Counted from the stretch's first letter, positions 37,288-46,530 are shown. The stretch is 64,000 nucleotides of DNA from Paraglaciecola sp. L1A13 (GCF_009796745.1 NZ_CP047024.1:2046001-2110000), one strand, 5' to 3'. Made by a program: numbers and translations. Notes: generated by a model from the letters alone, not told the origin.

Positions 37288-38003
37288 CTTTCTAAGACAT
37301 TCAGTCAGTTTGTACTTTTTACAATTTTGTTCCTTTCTTACAGACAGTCGAAATTTTCAAGCTAATTTATTCGATTATGTGCTCATTTTTTGCAAGCATT
37401 ATTGATTTATTAATTTGTGTACCAATCATTCTATTTGCGCCTATCACCCACGCTTTGTTCTAAACGATTCTCTTAACTTACACTTAGTAACTTTTATATT
37501 AAGTAAATTTGTTAATTATATTCTAAAGAGTATTTATTAACTTTAATTTATTGTTTTAAAAGGATTTAAATGAATTTAGTTATAATAAAGTAAGAAAATT
37601 TGTGAGAATGAAAGTGCAGATATACTGTTAACAAATATCCGTGTCAGCATTTTTTAACCTTACTTAAATGATTCTTTTTCTAAAAATACAAGTTGATTCT
37701 GCTCCACATACTTTTCTGTTGGTTTCTATGTTTTAGAAATGGCTGGTGTGTTATTTGCTACATCCTCTAAAACATCATATGTAAATACAACAAACGTTCG
37801 TGTTGTTGCGTGGTTATTTTGAAACAAAATTTATAATACTTGGATCAGGTAAGAGACGGTTGTTTCGGACCATTCAAATAATAATATGTAACGATAAGCG
37901 ATAGTAAGAGGGCTTTGATCCCCGATAAGCTTAATTGTTGTCACATGGATGTTGTTTTAACACGAGGTAGCACAATTTATTTTTTATAGTCAAAGGAAAT
38001 AAC
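37288..38003. other. 716-base AT-rich gap upstream of the porin-BCCT pair
   Basis: No coding frame is supported. It contains a 10-bp inverted repeat (37728-37775, separate entry) and an imperfect palindrome around CAACAAACGTTCGTGTTG near 37789. These are candidates for regulator sites controlling the porin gene. Confidence 0.5.
37728..37775. promoter_or_regulatory. 10-bp inverted repeat upstream of porin-BCCT genes
   Basis: ATGTTTTAGA (37728-37737) and TCTAAAACAT (37766-37775) are exact inverted copies 28 bases apart, about 230 bases upstream of the porin start. It could be a paired operator or a hairpin. Confidence 0.4.
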
Positions 38004-39356
38004 ATGAGACTCACACAGTGTATCGGTCCAGTCCTGTTATCAGGGGCAATAGCGAGCTCTTTCAGCGCGTCAGCTGTAGAGGTAAGCAAACAAGAACTGG
38101 CGACACTTAAAGCACAAATTTCTGCGCTCCAAGCTCGACTCGAGCATCTGGAAAATCAATCCTCATCCTCTATCAGCGTTGCAGAACAGCCTTCATCTTC
38201 TAATGTTGAGTCTACTGAGTCCGTTGATTTAGTTAAACAGGACAAAACGCTAGAGTCTAACACCGCAGAAACTGCGACAGCTGAGCCTGAACAAGAAGAT
38301 GGGATCGCCTTCGGTGGTGCCATCAGAACCAATTACAGTTACACCTCTTACGATGATGGTAATAAAAACCGAGGTGGCGACTTCGACTTCGATATTTTTC
38401 GTATCAATATGAGCGGCGAAGTAGGTGGTGTCACGCTAAACAGTGAGATTCGATTTTTTGATTACATGACCGCGATAAAATATGCGTATGCAGGTTATCA
38501 ATTTAGCGAAAATTGGCAAGTGCAAGCGGGTATTACCAAGGTTCCGTTTGGTAATCAGTCCTATAACTCGCAAAATTATTTCTTTAGTACGAATTATTAT
38601 TTAGGGTTAGAAGACGACTTCGATTTAGGGGTGGTTTTCAAACGCAGTATTGCTGATAACTGGCAATTAGATGTCGGCTTTTTCAAAAATGATGAACTCG
38701 GTGGGGTAGACGGTTTTGTAGATAATCGCTCAGACCGCTATTCATATGATATTCTGGGCATCAGGGACGAAGGAGAAGGCATTTATGATGAGCCAAGCGA
38801 GGGATTAGGTGAATACAATACCTTAGCCGGTCGTTTCGCCTATCATTTCGCGTCTGGTGAAGTGAAAACGGAAGTCGGCGTATCTGCCTTGCAAGGTGGT
38901 ATTCACAATGGCGAAAAGCGCGCCGGGGATTATCAAGCGTGGGCAGTACATTCCAGTAGTCAATATCGCAACTGGCATCTTCAATTCCAACACAGTCAAT
39001 ACGATTACGATATTGGTCAGGCAGACAGATTGGCCGTGGGGGCATATTCGTTTTATGACTCAATTGCTGCAGACGCTAAGTCCACCACGCTGAATGTGGC
39101 TTATGATATGGCTGTCGATTTTGGTCCAGTGACGGACTTGCAATTCTATAATAACTTTGGATTGGTTTATGACAAATCCGATGACAGCGAAAATACCATG
39201 ATGAATGTATTGGGGATGTCGGTAGCTGCCGGCGGATTATTCACTTATTTCGATTTTGTACATGCGAAAAATCAACCGTTTATAGGCGGCAGTGTCGCTG
39301 GCGATAGTGATGAAACAGAGCAACGTTTTAATATTAATATTGGTTATTATTTCTAA
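38004..39356 (+). CDS. Outer-membrane porin with N-terminal coiled coil
   Basis: A 450-residue porin. The signal peptide ends near 'ASA' (about residue 24), then a short heptad coiled coil ('ELATLKAQISALQARLEHLENQ'), a Ser/Glu/Thr-rich linker to residue 90, and a barrel from 'IAFGGAIRTNYSY' to the final 'FNINIGYYF'. The coiled coil plus barrel layout resembles OprO/DcaP-type porins, which use it for trimer formation. SD AAAGGAAA precedes the ATG. It lies 51 bases before the BCCT transporter gene, so the two probably act together to bring a quaternary amine across both membranes. Confidence 0.8.
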   Translation: MRLTQCIGPVLLSGAIASSFSASAVEVSKQELATLKAQISALQARLEHLENQSSSSISVAEQPSSSNVESTESVDLVKQDKTLESNTAETATAEPEQEDGIAFGGAIRTNYSYTSYDDGNKNRGGDFDFDIFRINMSGEVGGVTLNSEIRFFDYMTAIKYAYAGYQFSENWQVQAGITKVPFGNQSYNSQNYFFSTNYYLGLEDDFDLGVVFKRSIADNWQLDVGFFKNDELGGVDGFVDNRSDRYSYDILGIRDEGEGIYDEPSEGLGEYNTLAGRFAYHFASGEVKTEVGVSALQGGIHNGEKRAGDYQAWAVHSSSQYRNWHLQFQHSQYDYDIGQADRLAVGAYSFYDSIAADAKSTTLNVAYDMAVDFGPVTDLQFYNNFGLVYDKSDDSENTMMNVLGMSVAAGGLFTYFDFVHAKNQPFIGGSVAGDSDETEQRFNINIGYYF

Positions 39357-39407
39357 TGGTTTTAACAAACGCATATGTTTGTAGATGTTTTATAAAAGGA
39401 TATTTTG

Positions 39408-41033
39408 ATGAGTGAAAATAAAGATCCGATGATACCGGACGGAGAAGTCAACCCCATTGATACTGACTATCAAGTGGGACAAGACAATATTGTGGTGAAT
39501 GTAGGGCCCTTTGGCTTGGATATTCACAACCGAGTATTTGCCGTATCAGGCTTGTTGGTTATCGCCTTTGTTGCCTTGACGTTAATTTTTCAGGCTGAAG
39601 CAGAACCCTTTTTTGGTGATATCCGCAATTGGTTAACGGGGAACCTTGATGGTTTCTTTATGACCGCTGCGAATATTTTCGTGATTTTGTGTTTGGTGTT
39701 AGTGATATCTCCTTTGGGTCGCGTGCGGTTGGGCGGCACAGAAGCTAAGCCAGATTACACTTACGCAGGTTGGTTTTCGATGCTTTTTGCCGCAGGCATG
39801 GGCATCGGCTTGATGTATTACGGTGTGAGCGAGCCGTTAGGTCACTTTGGTACCGCCTTCGCTGGGCCGGTATTTGAAAATGGTGTACGTACCGATTATG
39901 CACCTTTAGGGGGAGCTTTGGGTGATGCCGCAGGCGCTCAGAGCCTCGCGATGGCAGCATCTATTTACCATTGGGCACTTCACCCGTGGGCGATTTACGC
40001 CATCATGGCACTTGGTTTAGCATTATTCTCGTTCAACAAAGGATTGCCTTTAACCATACGTTCTGTTTTCTATCCCATTTTGGGTGAGCGTGTTTGGGGC
40101 TGGCCCGGGCATATCATCGATATTCTCGCTATCTTGGCCACACTATTCGGTTTGGCGACATCGCTAGGTTTAGGTGCCTCTCAAGCTGCATCAGGATTAC
40201 ACTCGGTATTTGGTATACCGTTAGGCGAGACAACCGAAATTCTATTGGTGATGGGAATTACCGCCTTAGCATTGTTTTCAGTGGTAGCTGGGCTCGATGC
40301 TGGAGTAAAAAAGCTGTCGCAAATCAATATGTTTCTAGCTGTATTGCTTGTGGTCTTCGTACTGGTTGTGGGACCCACTATCGCCATACTCACTGGCTTC
40401 TTTGACAATATCGTTTCTTATATTCGTTACTTGCCTGAGTTGGCTAATCCCGTGGGGCGTGAAGACACAGGCTTTGCCACAGGTTGGACTGCGTTTTACT
40501 GGGCTTGGTGGATTTCCTGGAGTCCTTTTGTTGGCATGTTTATCGCCCGTGTTTCGCGTGGCCGAACAGTACGTGAATTTATTATTTCGGTGTTGTTAAT
40601 TCCATCTCTTGCATGCGCATTCTGGATGACTGTCTTTGGTAGCACTGCGATTAAACAAGTCGTGGTTGATGGATATCAAACTGCCGTTAATGCGGAATTA
40701 CCTCTGCAGTTGTTTGCTGTACTCGAAGGGTTACCATTAGCCAATATCACCTCGTTTATTGCGATAATATTGGTTGTTGTGTTCTTTGTTACGTCATCGG
40801 ACTCAGGCTCATTGGTTATCGATGTTATCTCTGCCGGAGGCAAAGTCGAATCGCCTACGCCTCAGCGCGTGTTTTGGTGTGTATTCGAAGGGTTGGTTGC
40901 TGTTTCACTAATCCTTGGTGGTGGGCTTATCGCATTACAAGCGATGGCTGTATCCACAGGATTCCCATTCACGATTGTATTGCTTATTGCCGCTTTCTCC
41001 ATGGTAAAAGGCTTGATGTCGGAACCACGTTAA
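39408..41033 (+). CDS. BCCT-family transporter (betaine/carnitine/choline)
   Basis: A 541-residue inner-membrane protein with 12 helices. The BCCT signature is present: 'DYTYAGWFSMLFAAGMGIGLMYYGVSEPLGH' in the N-terminal half and 'FYWAWWISWSPFVGMFIARVSRGRTVREFI' in the middle. These transporters take up glycine betaine, choline, carnitine or DMSP with Na+ or H+. The ATG at 39408 has SD AAAAGGA; TTG 39405 is less likely. A hairpin follows 17 bases after the stop, before a signalling gene. Confidence 0.92.
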   Translation: MSENKDPMIPDGEVNPIDTDYQVGQDNIVVNVGPFGLDIHNRVFAVSGLLVIAFVALTLIFQAEAEPFFGDIRNWLTGNLDGFFMTAANIFVILCLVLVISPLGRVRLGGTEAKPDYTYAGWFSMLFAAGMGIGLMYYGVSEPLGHFGTAFAGPVFENGVRTDYAPLGGALGDAAGAQSLAMAASIYHWALHPWAIYAIMALGLALFSFNKGLPLTIRSVFYPILGERVWGWPGHIIDILAILATLFGLATSLGLGASQAASGLHSVFGIPLGETTEILLVMGITALALFSVVAGLDAGVKKLSQINMFLAVLLVVFVLVVGPTIAILTGFFDNIVSYIRYLPELANPVGREDTGFATGWTAFYWAWWISWSPFVGMFIARVSRGRTVREFIISVLLIPSLACAFWMTVFGSTAIKQVVVDGYQTAVNAELPLQLFAVLEGLPLANITSFIAIILVVVFFVTSSDSGSLVIDVISAGGKVESPTPQRVFWCVFEGLVAVSLILGGGLIALQAMAVSTGFPFTIVLLIAAFSMVKGLMSEPR

Positions 41034-41050
41034 TTTATACCTTTGTTAAA

Positions 41051-41078
41051 ACAAATCCAGCCAACCGGCTGGATTTGT
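41051..41078 (+). terminator. Hairpin after BCCT gene
   Basis: ACAAATCCAGCC and GGCTGGATTTGT form a perfect 12-bp stem with loop AACC, followed by CATTTTC. The T-tract is imperfect, so read-through into the next gene, 28 bases on, is likely. Confidence 0.65.
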
Positions 41079-41106
41079 CATTTTCACGTAAAACAGAGTG
41101 AGTTAT

Positions 41107-42996
41107 ATGGCTATCGAACAAGTTGAAGTGACCGATTTTTTTCAACGTCATAAACCGTTTTCAGACTTGGCTGTACAGGAGCTCTCCGAGTTAGCTTCCG
41201 GCGTCGAAATTGCTTACTACAAAGCGGGTTCGCCGATCCTCACATTCGGCCAAGACAATGACCAATGGTTTGTGATCCGAAGTGGTGCGGTTGAAGTGTT
41301 CCGCCGTGACGGAGAATTGTACAACCGGTTAGGGGAGGGCAATTTCTTCGGCGAATTAGCGATCATGCGTAATCGTCCAGTGCGTTTTCCTGTGGTGGCT
41401 CTTGAAGATACCTTGGTGTATCTGATAGATGCCGATACCTTTAACCACCTTTTTGATAATAACGAACAATTTGCAGATTTTGTTGAAGTAGAAGATCGTA
41501 GCCGATTACGTGATTCAAATGCTGACAAAAAAGACAATAACTCGCTATTAACTGCCAAAGTTGAAAAACTAATTGGTCAGTTACCTTTAATTTTACCACC
41601 GAATACCACCGTGCAAGAAGCCGCTGTGCGCATGACTGAAGAAGGGGTTTCGTCCGTCCTTATTTCAAACGATCAGGTCAGCAGTGATGCAGACACTGAT
41701 GATGAGGAATTGGTCATTGGTATCGTTACTGATGTTGATATTCGCAGCCGACTTGTGGCCCAAGGTTTAGCGTTATCGTGTCCAGTCACCGATATTATGA
41801 CGTCACAATTAACCAGTGTGCAAAGCCACCAATATGTGTTTGAAGCCATGATGTTAATGTTAAAACACAAGGTCATGCATTTGCCTGTACTTAAAAAGTC
41901 CCAACCTATTGGTCTGATTAGCCATCAAGATATTTTGCGTTATGAATCTCAAAACAGTTTATTTGTAGTCAAAAGTATTTTTACCGCACTCAATGTTGAT
42001 GAGTTAACGGCTCTTAAAGGCGAAGTGCAAGCCTGTTTCTCTCGAATGGTGCACGAAGATGCAAATTCGCAGATGATAGGCAGTGCAATGGCTGTTATTG
42101 GGCGAAGCTTCAAACAACGTTTACTTGAGCTGGCTGAGCAAGAGCTCGGGCCACCTCCTATCCCTTATTGCTTTCTGGCGCTTGGTTCGATGGCAAGAGA
42201 TGAGCAGTTGATTGTGACAGATCAAGACAACGCTTTAGTGTTAGATAATCGCTTCGATCCGCAACTACACGATGAATACTTTAATGCGTTAGCAAATTTT
42301 GTATGTGATGGCCTTGACCGTTGTGGTTACACTTATTGCAATGGCGGTATTATGGCGACGAATAAGAAATGGCGACAACCGTTGAAAGTGTGGGAACAAT
42401 ACTTTAGCCAATGGATAGAGAAACCTACTGCTGAAACATTGCTAAATAGTGCCATTTTCTTTGACCTTGACGGAGTGTGGGGCAAAAAAGTGTGGGCTGA
42501 TACCTTGAATCGGCTTATTCGCAAGAAGGCCTATAAAAACGCACGCTTCTTAGCGTGCATGGCCCGAAATGCATTATTACGCACGCCGCCCTTAGGTTTC
42601 TTTAAGGACTTTGTAATGGAGACCGATGGTCGCCAAACCAACTCGATTAATATGAAACGCAGGGGAACTGCGCCTATCGCTGACTTAATTCGTGTTCATG
42701 CTTTGTCAATAGGATCAAAGGGTCGCAATAGTTTTGCTCGTTTACAAGACGTGATTGAATCGAAAATCTTGCCTCCTGGACGCGGCGTCGACTTACGGGA
42801 TGCGCTGGAATTTATTGCCATGGTCCGTATTCGTCACCAAGCATTTGATTTAGATATGAAACGTGTACCGGACAACGATATAGAGCCTGAATATTTGTCA
42901 GATTTTGAGCGTAAAAATTTAAAAGATGCTTTTCAAATATTAAGTGACGCGCAAAAATTCATGAAGTATCGATATCAGCCAGGTCGCCATCTATAG
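41107..42996 (+). CDS. cNMP-binding / CBS-pair / DUF294 nucleotidyltransferase-like signalling protein
   Basis: A 629-residue cytoplasmic protein. A cyclic-nucleotide-binding domain (about 15-130; 'GNFFGELAIMRNRPVRFPVV'), a CBS pair (about 155-285; 'VTDVDIRSRLVAQG', 'LISHQDILRYE'), a DUF294 nucleotidyltransferase-like domain ('FLALGSMARDEQLIVTDQDNALVLD', about 360-400) and a DUF294_C domain follow in order. The nucleotidyltransferase Gly-Ser and Asp-x-Asp motif is visible. Such proteins sit beside solute transporters and a DnaQ-like exonuclease, as here. ATG 41107 is preferred; GTG 41098 would add three residues. Confidence 0.85.
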   Translation: MAIEQVEVTDFFQRHKPFSDLAVQELSELASGVEIAYYKAGSPILTFGQDNDQWFVIRSGAVEVFRRDGELYNRLGEGNFFGELAIMRNRPVRFPVVALEDTLVYLIDADTFNHLFDNNEQFADFVEVEDRSRLRDSNADKKDNNSLLTAKVEKLIGQLPLILPPNTTVQEAAVRMTEEGVSSVLISNDQVSSDADTDDEELVIGIVTDVDIRSRLVAQGLALSCPVTDIMTSQLTSVQSHQYVFEAMMLMLKHKVMHLPVLKKSQPIGLISHQDILRYESQNSLFVVKSIFTALNVDELTALKGEVQACFSRMVHEDANSQMIGSAMAVIGRSFKQRLLELAEQELGPPPIPYCFLALGSMARDEQLIVTDQDNALVLDNRFDPQLHDEYFNALANFVCDGLDRCGYTYCNGGIMATNKKWRQPLKVWEQYFSQWIEKPTAETLLNSAIFFDLDGVWGKKVWADTLNRLIRKKAYKNARFLACMARNALLRTPPLGFFKDFVMETDGRQTNSINMKRRGTAPIADLIRVHALSIGSKGRNSFARLQDVIESKILPPGRGVDLRDALEFIAMVRIRHQAFDLDMKRVPDNDIEPEYLSDFERKNLKDAFQILSDAQKFMKYRYQPGRHL

Positions 42997-43016
42997 CGTA
43001 CTTTTAAGGGGAGTAG

Positions 43017-43772
43017 ATGTTTTACTTAGATAAGAAAGCACTGCAAGATCAACCGAACGTCAGAACGCTAAATAAAAATGTTGATTGGCCTGCTGAATTC
43101 GCTAAGCGTAGTAAGAGCGCACGATATCCTGCGCTCAAAGAATATTATGCCCAAGGAGTGGTGTCGCCTGAAACCCCAATTTCAGAGGTACCTTTAGTTG
43201 CATTAGATTTTGAAACGACCGGACTTAATCCCAAAACTGACAGTATTGTAAGTATTGGATTAGTGGCGTTAACAGCTCAACGAATTCGTTGCAAAGAGGC
43301 ACACCACTGGATCATTAAACCTGATACTGAACTTAAAACAAAATCTGTGGTTATCCACGGTATTACCCATTCAGACGTGGCCAGTGCGCCGAGTTTTAAT
43401 TCGGTTTTAGATGCGTTACTGCAACATTTACAAGGCAAAATAGTCGTGGCTCATCATAAAGATATTGAAACGCGTTTTTTAAATGCCGCGCTTAAACATT
43501 ATATTAATGAAGAAATTGTCTTTCCTTGTATCGACACTATGGCACTAGAAGCGCGCTTTTCTCGTACGCTTAAACGCACTTTTTTACGCAGTTTGTTGGG
43601 GCAAAAAACGCCATCAATTCGTCTGACCGATTGCCGCGCAAGGTATAATTTACCCTATTATCGTCAGCACAATGCGTTAACAGATGCTTTGGCTTGTGCA
43701 GAATTGCTACAAGCGCAAATTGCCACTCATTATCCCGAACAGACTGCGCCCATTTCTGCTATTTGGTGCTAG
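43017..43772 (+). CDS. DnaQ-like 3'-5' exonuclease (DEDDh)
   Basis: A 251-residue exonuclease. Exo I 'VALDFETTGLNPKTDSIVSIGLV' supplies Asp and Glu (about residue 64), Exo II 'VVAHHKDIETRFL' supplies an Asp, and Exo III 'HNALTDALACAELL' supplies His and Asp, so all DEDDh residues are in place. It is encoded 20 bases after the DUF294 gene, a common pairing. The N-terminal 55 residues form an extra segment, as in paralogs of the polymerase III epsilon subunit. The 3' end overlaps the convergent DUF3080 gene by four bases. Confidence 0.88.
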   Translation: MFYLDKKALQDQPNVRTLNKNVDWPAEFAKRSKSARYPALKEYYAQGVVSPETPISEVPLVALDFETTGLNPKTDSIVSIGLVALTAQRIRCKEAHHWIIKPDTELKTKSVVIHGITHSDVASAPSFNSVLDALLQHLQGKIVVAHHKDIETRFLNAALKHYINEEIVFPCIDTMALEARFSRTLKRTFLRSLLGQKTPSIRLTDCRARYNLPYYRQHNALTDALACAELLQAQIATHYPEQTAPISAIWC

Positions 43773-44830
43773 GTATGAGGTGATATAGAACAGTGCTTGA
43801 ATAATTGCTGCCAAAACAAGACATGTTCCTTCATCGCGCGCTGATAAGCGGAAAATGACGTTGTATTTTGCTCATTGAGTAGACGCCTAAAGCTCGTATG
43901 TAGCTCAGTTTGCTCGCTAAGGGTTTTATAGAGCGGAGATAACGTATAATGAACTCGATTTAAGTCGCTACCAACCGGTTGTATTTTTTCAATGAAAAAT
44001 AGCGTAAATACGTTTTTTAAATAGGTTATTTGTTGGCTGGCTTGTCCATTAGGACATTGTTCAAATAAAGGTTGCTGCTTCAGCCATGTCGTGGTGCTTG
44101 TTAACTCTTTAGCCATCAATGCTTGAGTCCGCCATGTTTTAGCGGGTAAGTGTATCTTTGCTAGCTGCTCAAGATTACGCTCTAATTCTTTTGCGGAAAT
44201 AGGCGCTTGAGGGGTAGTTTTTAAATGCAATAAATAGGTTAAAGCGCTTTGCGTTTGTTGAATATCCGTTGCGCTCACCGAGCTGATAAATGCACTGTTG
44301 TTACTAAAAGCGTTGATTGTTTCTTTACTGGTCTGTACTAGGTTTGCCCAAACGAAGGGTAAAACCGTTTGTTTTTGGCTTATCCATTGATTCAAATTTG
44401 CGCGGTGTTTAGGCATCAATTTGCTGCAACGAGCCAAAGATGCCAGCATCTTATGTTCATATATATAACGGACTGAAGGTAATTGAGTACGTCCTAAAGG
44501 TGTATTGCGTTGGGCTATAAGAACATTTACATCGCATCTATCAAGAGCAAAAAATTGTTTCACATCGATCAATGGTACTTCAATTGTTGTGGTCAACTCA
44601 CGTATTGATGGGTACCGAAGGGTTGTTGAAGGTAATGTTAACGAGTGGGCTTGTGGATTTGAAAAGGATGTATCGACAAAGGGAGTATCGAGCACATTAG
44701 CCAAGCGCTGCTGATAGTCATCGAACGTTTTCTCAAGGTTATTTTTACCACACCCGAACAGGGTGAGAGTCAATTGAAGAATCAAGCATAGATGCACCGA
44801 TCGCAAATTAGCTAACGCCAGTCGGTTCAT
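43769..44830 (-). CDS. DUF3080 family lipoprotein
   Basis: A 353-residue exported protein with a lipoprotein signal ending LFGC (about residue 27), so it is probably an outer- or inner-membrane lipoprotein. The rest is helical ('EKTFDDYQQRLANVLD', 'REL...PLIDVKQFFALDRCDVNVLIAQRN', 'GRTQLPSVRYIYE'). I recognise it as DUF3080, whose function is unknown; it commonly neighbours the pteridine-reductase-like SDR, as here, nine bases upstream on the same strand. Together they form a two-gene unit. Confidence 0.8.
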   Translation of the reverse strand: MNRLALANLRSVHLCLILQLTLTLFGCGKNNLEKTFDDYQQRLANVLDTPFVDTSFSNPQAHSLTLPSTTLRYPSIRELTTTIEVPLIDVKQFFALDRCDVNVLIAQRNTPLGRTQLPSVRYIYEHKMLASLARCSKLMPKHRANLNQWISQKQTVLPFVWANLVQTSKETINAFSNNSAFISSVSATDIQQTQSALTYLLHLKTTPQAPISAKELERNLEQLAKIHLPAKTWRTQALMAKELTSTTTWLKQQPLFEQCPNGQASQQITYLKNVFTLFFIEKIQPVGSDLNRVHYTLSPLYKTLSEQTELHTSFRRLLNEQNTTSFSAYQRAMKEHVLFWQQLFKHCSISPHT

Positions 44831-44839
44831 TTTTGGCCA

Positions 44840-45583
44840 CTATACTTTATGACTCGACACAACACTGCGTCCGCCATCCACGGTGATGATTTGTCCCGTG
44901 ACGTATCTCGCTTCACATAGATAATGTATTGCTTGGGCGATATCATCAGGTTGGCCTAATGATTTGGCGGGGATTTGACTCAAAACCTGATGTTTATCTT
45001 GTTCAGATAATACTTGTTCTGGCCATAAAATCGCCCCAGGGGCAACACCGTTGACTCGAACGTTAGGTGCCAATTCGATGGCTAAGGACTTTGTCATGGT
45101 GACAAGTGCTGCTTTTGCCATACTGTAAACTGTATGATGTTTTAATGGCCTATCAGCATGTATGTCAACCATATTAATGATCACGCCTCGGCTAGTGCTT
45201 AAGGCAGGAGCGAAGTGCTGAGCTAAAAATAAGGGCGCCTGAACATTACTACCAAATAAATCTTGCCAATTGTCTAGGGTGATTCCCCCTATTGGGGTGG
45301 GGTAAAATGATGAAGCATTGTTTACTAATACATCGATACGACCAAAAGCATTCATAACCTGCTCAGCCAATTGTCCTAAAGTTTCGGTGGCACATAAATT
45401 AGCAATGACCAATCGAGCGGAGTTCTCGCGTTTTCTATTAAAGGTCGCCAATAAGGCTTCTGCGTCTTCGACGGAGTGATGGCAATGCAAGACAATATTG
45501 AAACCTGCATTATGTAAGTGGGAAGCAGTGGCGGCACCAATACGCTTGGCGCTACCTGTGATAAATGCAACTTTAGCTGACAT
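44840..45583 (-). CDS. Pteridine-reductase-like SDR (FolM/PTR1 type)
   Basis: A 247-residue NADPH-dependent reductase. The cofactor motif is TGSAKRIG (T-G-x3-R-x-G), typical of PTR1 and FolM rather than TGxxxGxG of common SDRs. The catalytic Tyr and Lys are in 'VYSMAKAAL', and 'LVNNASSFYPTP' and 'NGVAPGAILWP' match the family. It would reduce dihydropterins. It forms an operon with the DUF3080 gene. Symbol withheld because FolM and other pteridine reductases cannot be separated by eye. Confidence 0.85.
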   Translation of the reverse strand: MSAKVAFITGSAKRIGAATASHLHNAGFNIVLHCHHSVEDAEALLATFNRKRENSARLVIANLCATETLGQLAEQVMNAFGRIDVLVNNASSFYPTPIGGITLDNWQDLFGSNVQAPLFLAQHFAPALSTSRGVIINMVDIHADRPLKHHTVYSMAKAALVTMTKSLAIELAPNVRVNGVAPGAILWPEQVLSEQDKHQVLSQIPAKSLGQPDDIAQAIHYLCEARYVTGQIITVDGGRSVVSSHKV

Positions 45584-45707
45584 AAGGGTCCATATAATTT
45601 GGTATTAAGCGGTTATTGTTGATACGTAACGTCGAGAAATTAGGATTATGTCGACTCACGGTTATTTTACAATCTTCATGATAATATTAGCTATCCAATG
45701 CAAGCCA

Positions 45708-46367
45708 TCACAAATCTGAGCTAGGCTCGGTGATATTATCCAATTGTTGCACGATATTTTCAAAGGTCTCACGTACTGACGATATTAGCGTTCGATTTGC
45801 TAACCAGGTAGGGATCTTACCTGCGGGATCAGCACGCCCAGTATATTCGATAGTCAATAATCCATTTGCTGCCAGAAATAGTTTCCATTGTCCGTTCACT
45901 TGTTGCATGCGCACATAGCCCTCAGTCTGTGGATATTGCTCACCCACATCAATAATGTCGATAAATAGAATGTTATGTTGATAATAACTGACTGATTTTG
46001 TCACCATATCTCTGTCTTTTATGGGCCAAGGCGCATCAAATTTACTGTGCACTATACGAATATTATTTTTGTCTGAGGAGAGAATAGTGACTTCTCGACA
46101 ATTAGCTATCCACAGTGGGGCGCGCTTAGTATCATCTAACAGTTGTAAAAAAGCCTTTGTGGTCGAATGCAATTGAGCAATACCACGAACTGCGAGTTGA
46201 TTATTTTGAGTTTCACGTTGGTATACAGTCACATTCTTTGATGCGGATGCTAAATTCCATGTTGATGCAAGTTCTAGACTCTGAGCTTGTAGTACCCAGG
46301 GCTGGGCAAAAAAACAAAATAGGCACATGCGTAACCCGGATAGATAGTATTTGAATGGCGATTGCAT
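45708..46367 (-). CDS. START-domain exported protein
   Basis: About 219 residues. The start at 46367 gives a signal peptide ending 'LQAQS' (about residue 32); the longer frame from 46427 would add 20 residues inside the thrS promoter. The rest is a START/SRPBCC-like fold ('WNLASASKNVTVYQRETQNNQLAVRGIAQL', 'APWPIKDRDMVTKSVSYYQ', 'GKIPTWLANRTLISSVRETFENI'). Such proteins bind hydrophobic ligands; this one would be periplasmic. It is transcribed divergently from thrS, with only about 20 bases between its ATG and the thrS -10 box. Confidence 0.75.
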   Translation of the reverse strand: MQSPFKYYLSGLRMCLFCFFAQPWVLQAQSLELASTWNLASASKNVTVYQRETQNNQLAVRGIAQLHSTTKAFLQLLDDTKRAPLWIANCREVTILSSDKNNIRIVHSKFDAPWPIKDRDMVTKSVSYYQHNILFIDIIDVGEQYPQTEGYVRMQQVNGQWKLFLAANGLLTIEYTGRADPAGKIPTWLANRTLISSVRETFENIVQQLDNITEPSSDL

Positions 46368-46391
46368 AGTTTGTACAATTTTCGTTATAAT
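46362..46391 (+). promoter_or_regulatory. Promoter of thrS operon
   Basis: A perfect -10 TATAAT (46386-46391) with a weak -35 TTGCAT (46362-46367) at an 18-base spacing. Transcription would begin near 46398, immediately before the first anticodon-arm hairpin. Confidence 0.6.
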
Positions 46392-46398
46392 GTAGCGC

Positions 46399-46512
46399 TG
46401 TTCTGATGGTAACAGAACATGAATCACGGCACCCGTTAGAGGTGTCTTTTTATTTTATGCCTGCGAGTTACTCGCAAAACAGACTTTGCATGTGGCGCTT
46501 GGTAGGTGTCAC
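46399..46512 (+). promoter_or_regulatory. thrS leader operator with two tRNA-Thr anticodon-arm mimics
   Basis: Two hairpins present tRNA-Thr(GGU)-like loops. The first (46399-46419) has a perfect 7-bp stem TGTTCTG/CAGAACA with the 7-base loop ATGGTAA. The second (46492-46512) has a 7-bp stem with two G-U pairs and the 7-base loop TTGGTAG. In both, loop positions 2-6 read U-G-G-U-A, like tRNA positions 33-37. The second ends 19 bases before the ATG, where E. coli ThrRS binds its operator to block ribosome loading. Between them lie a terminator-like hairpin (46428-46446 plus T-run) and a stem TGCGAG/CTCGCA (46462-46476). Confidence 0.75.
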
Positions 46513-46530
46513 CACTGCTCAAGGATTATT

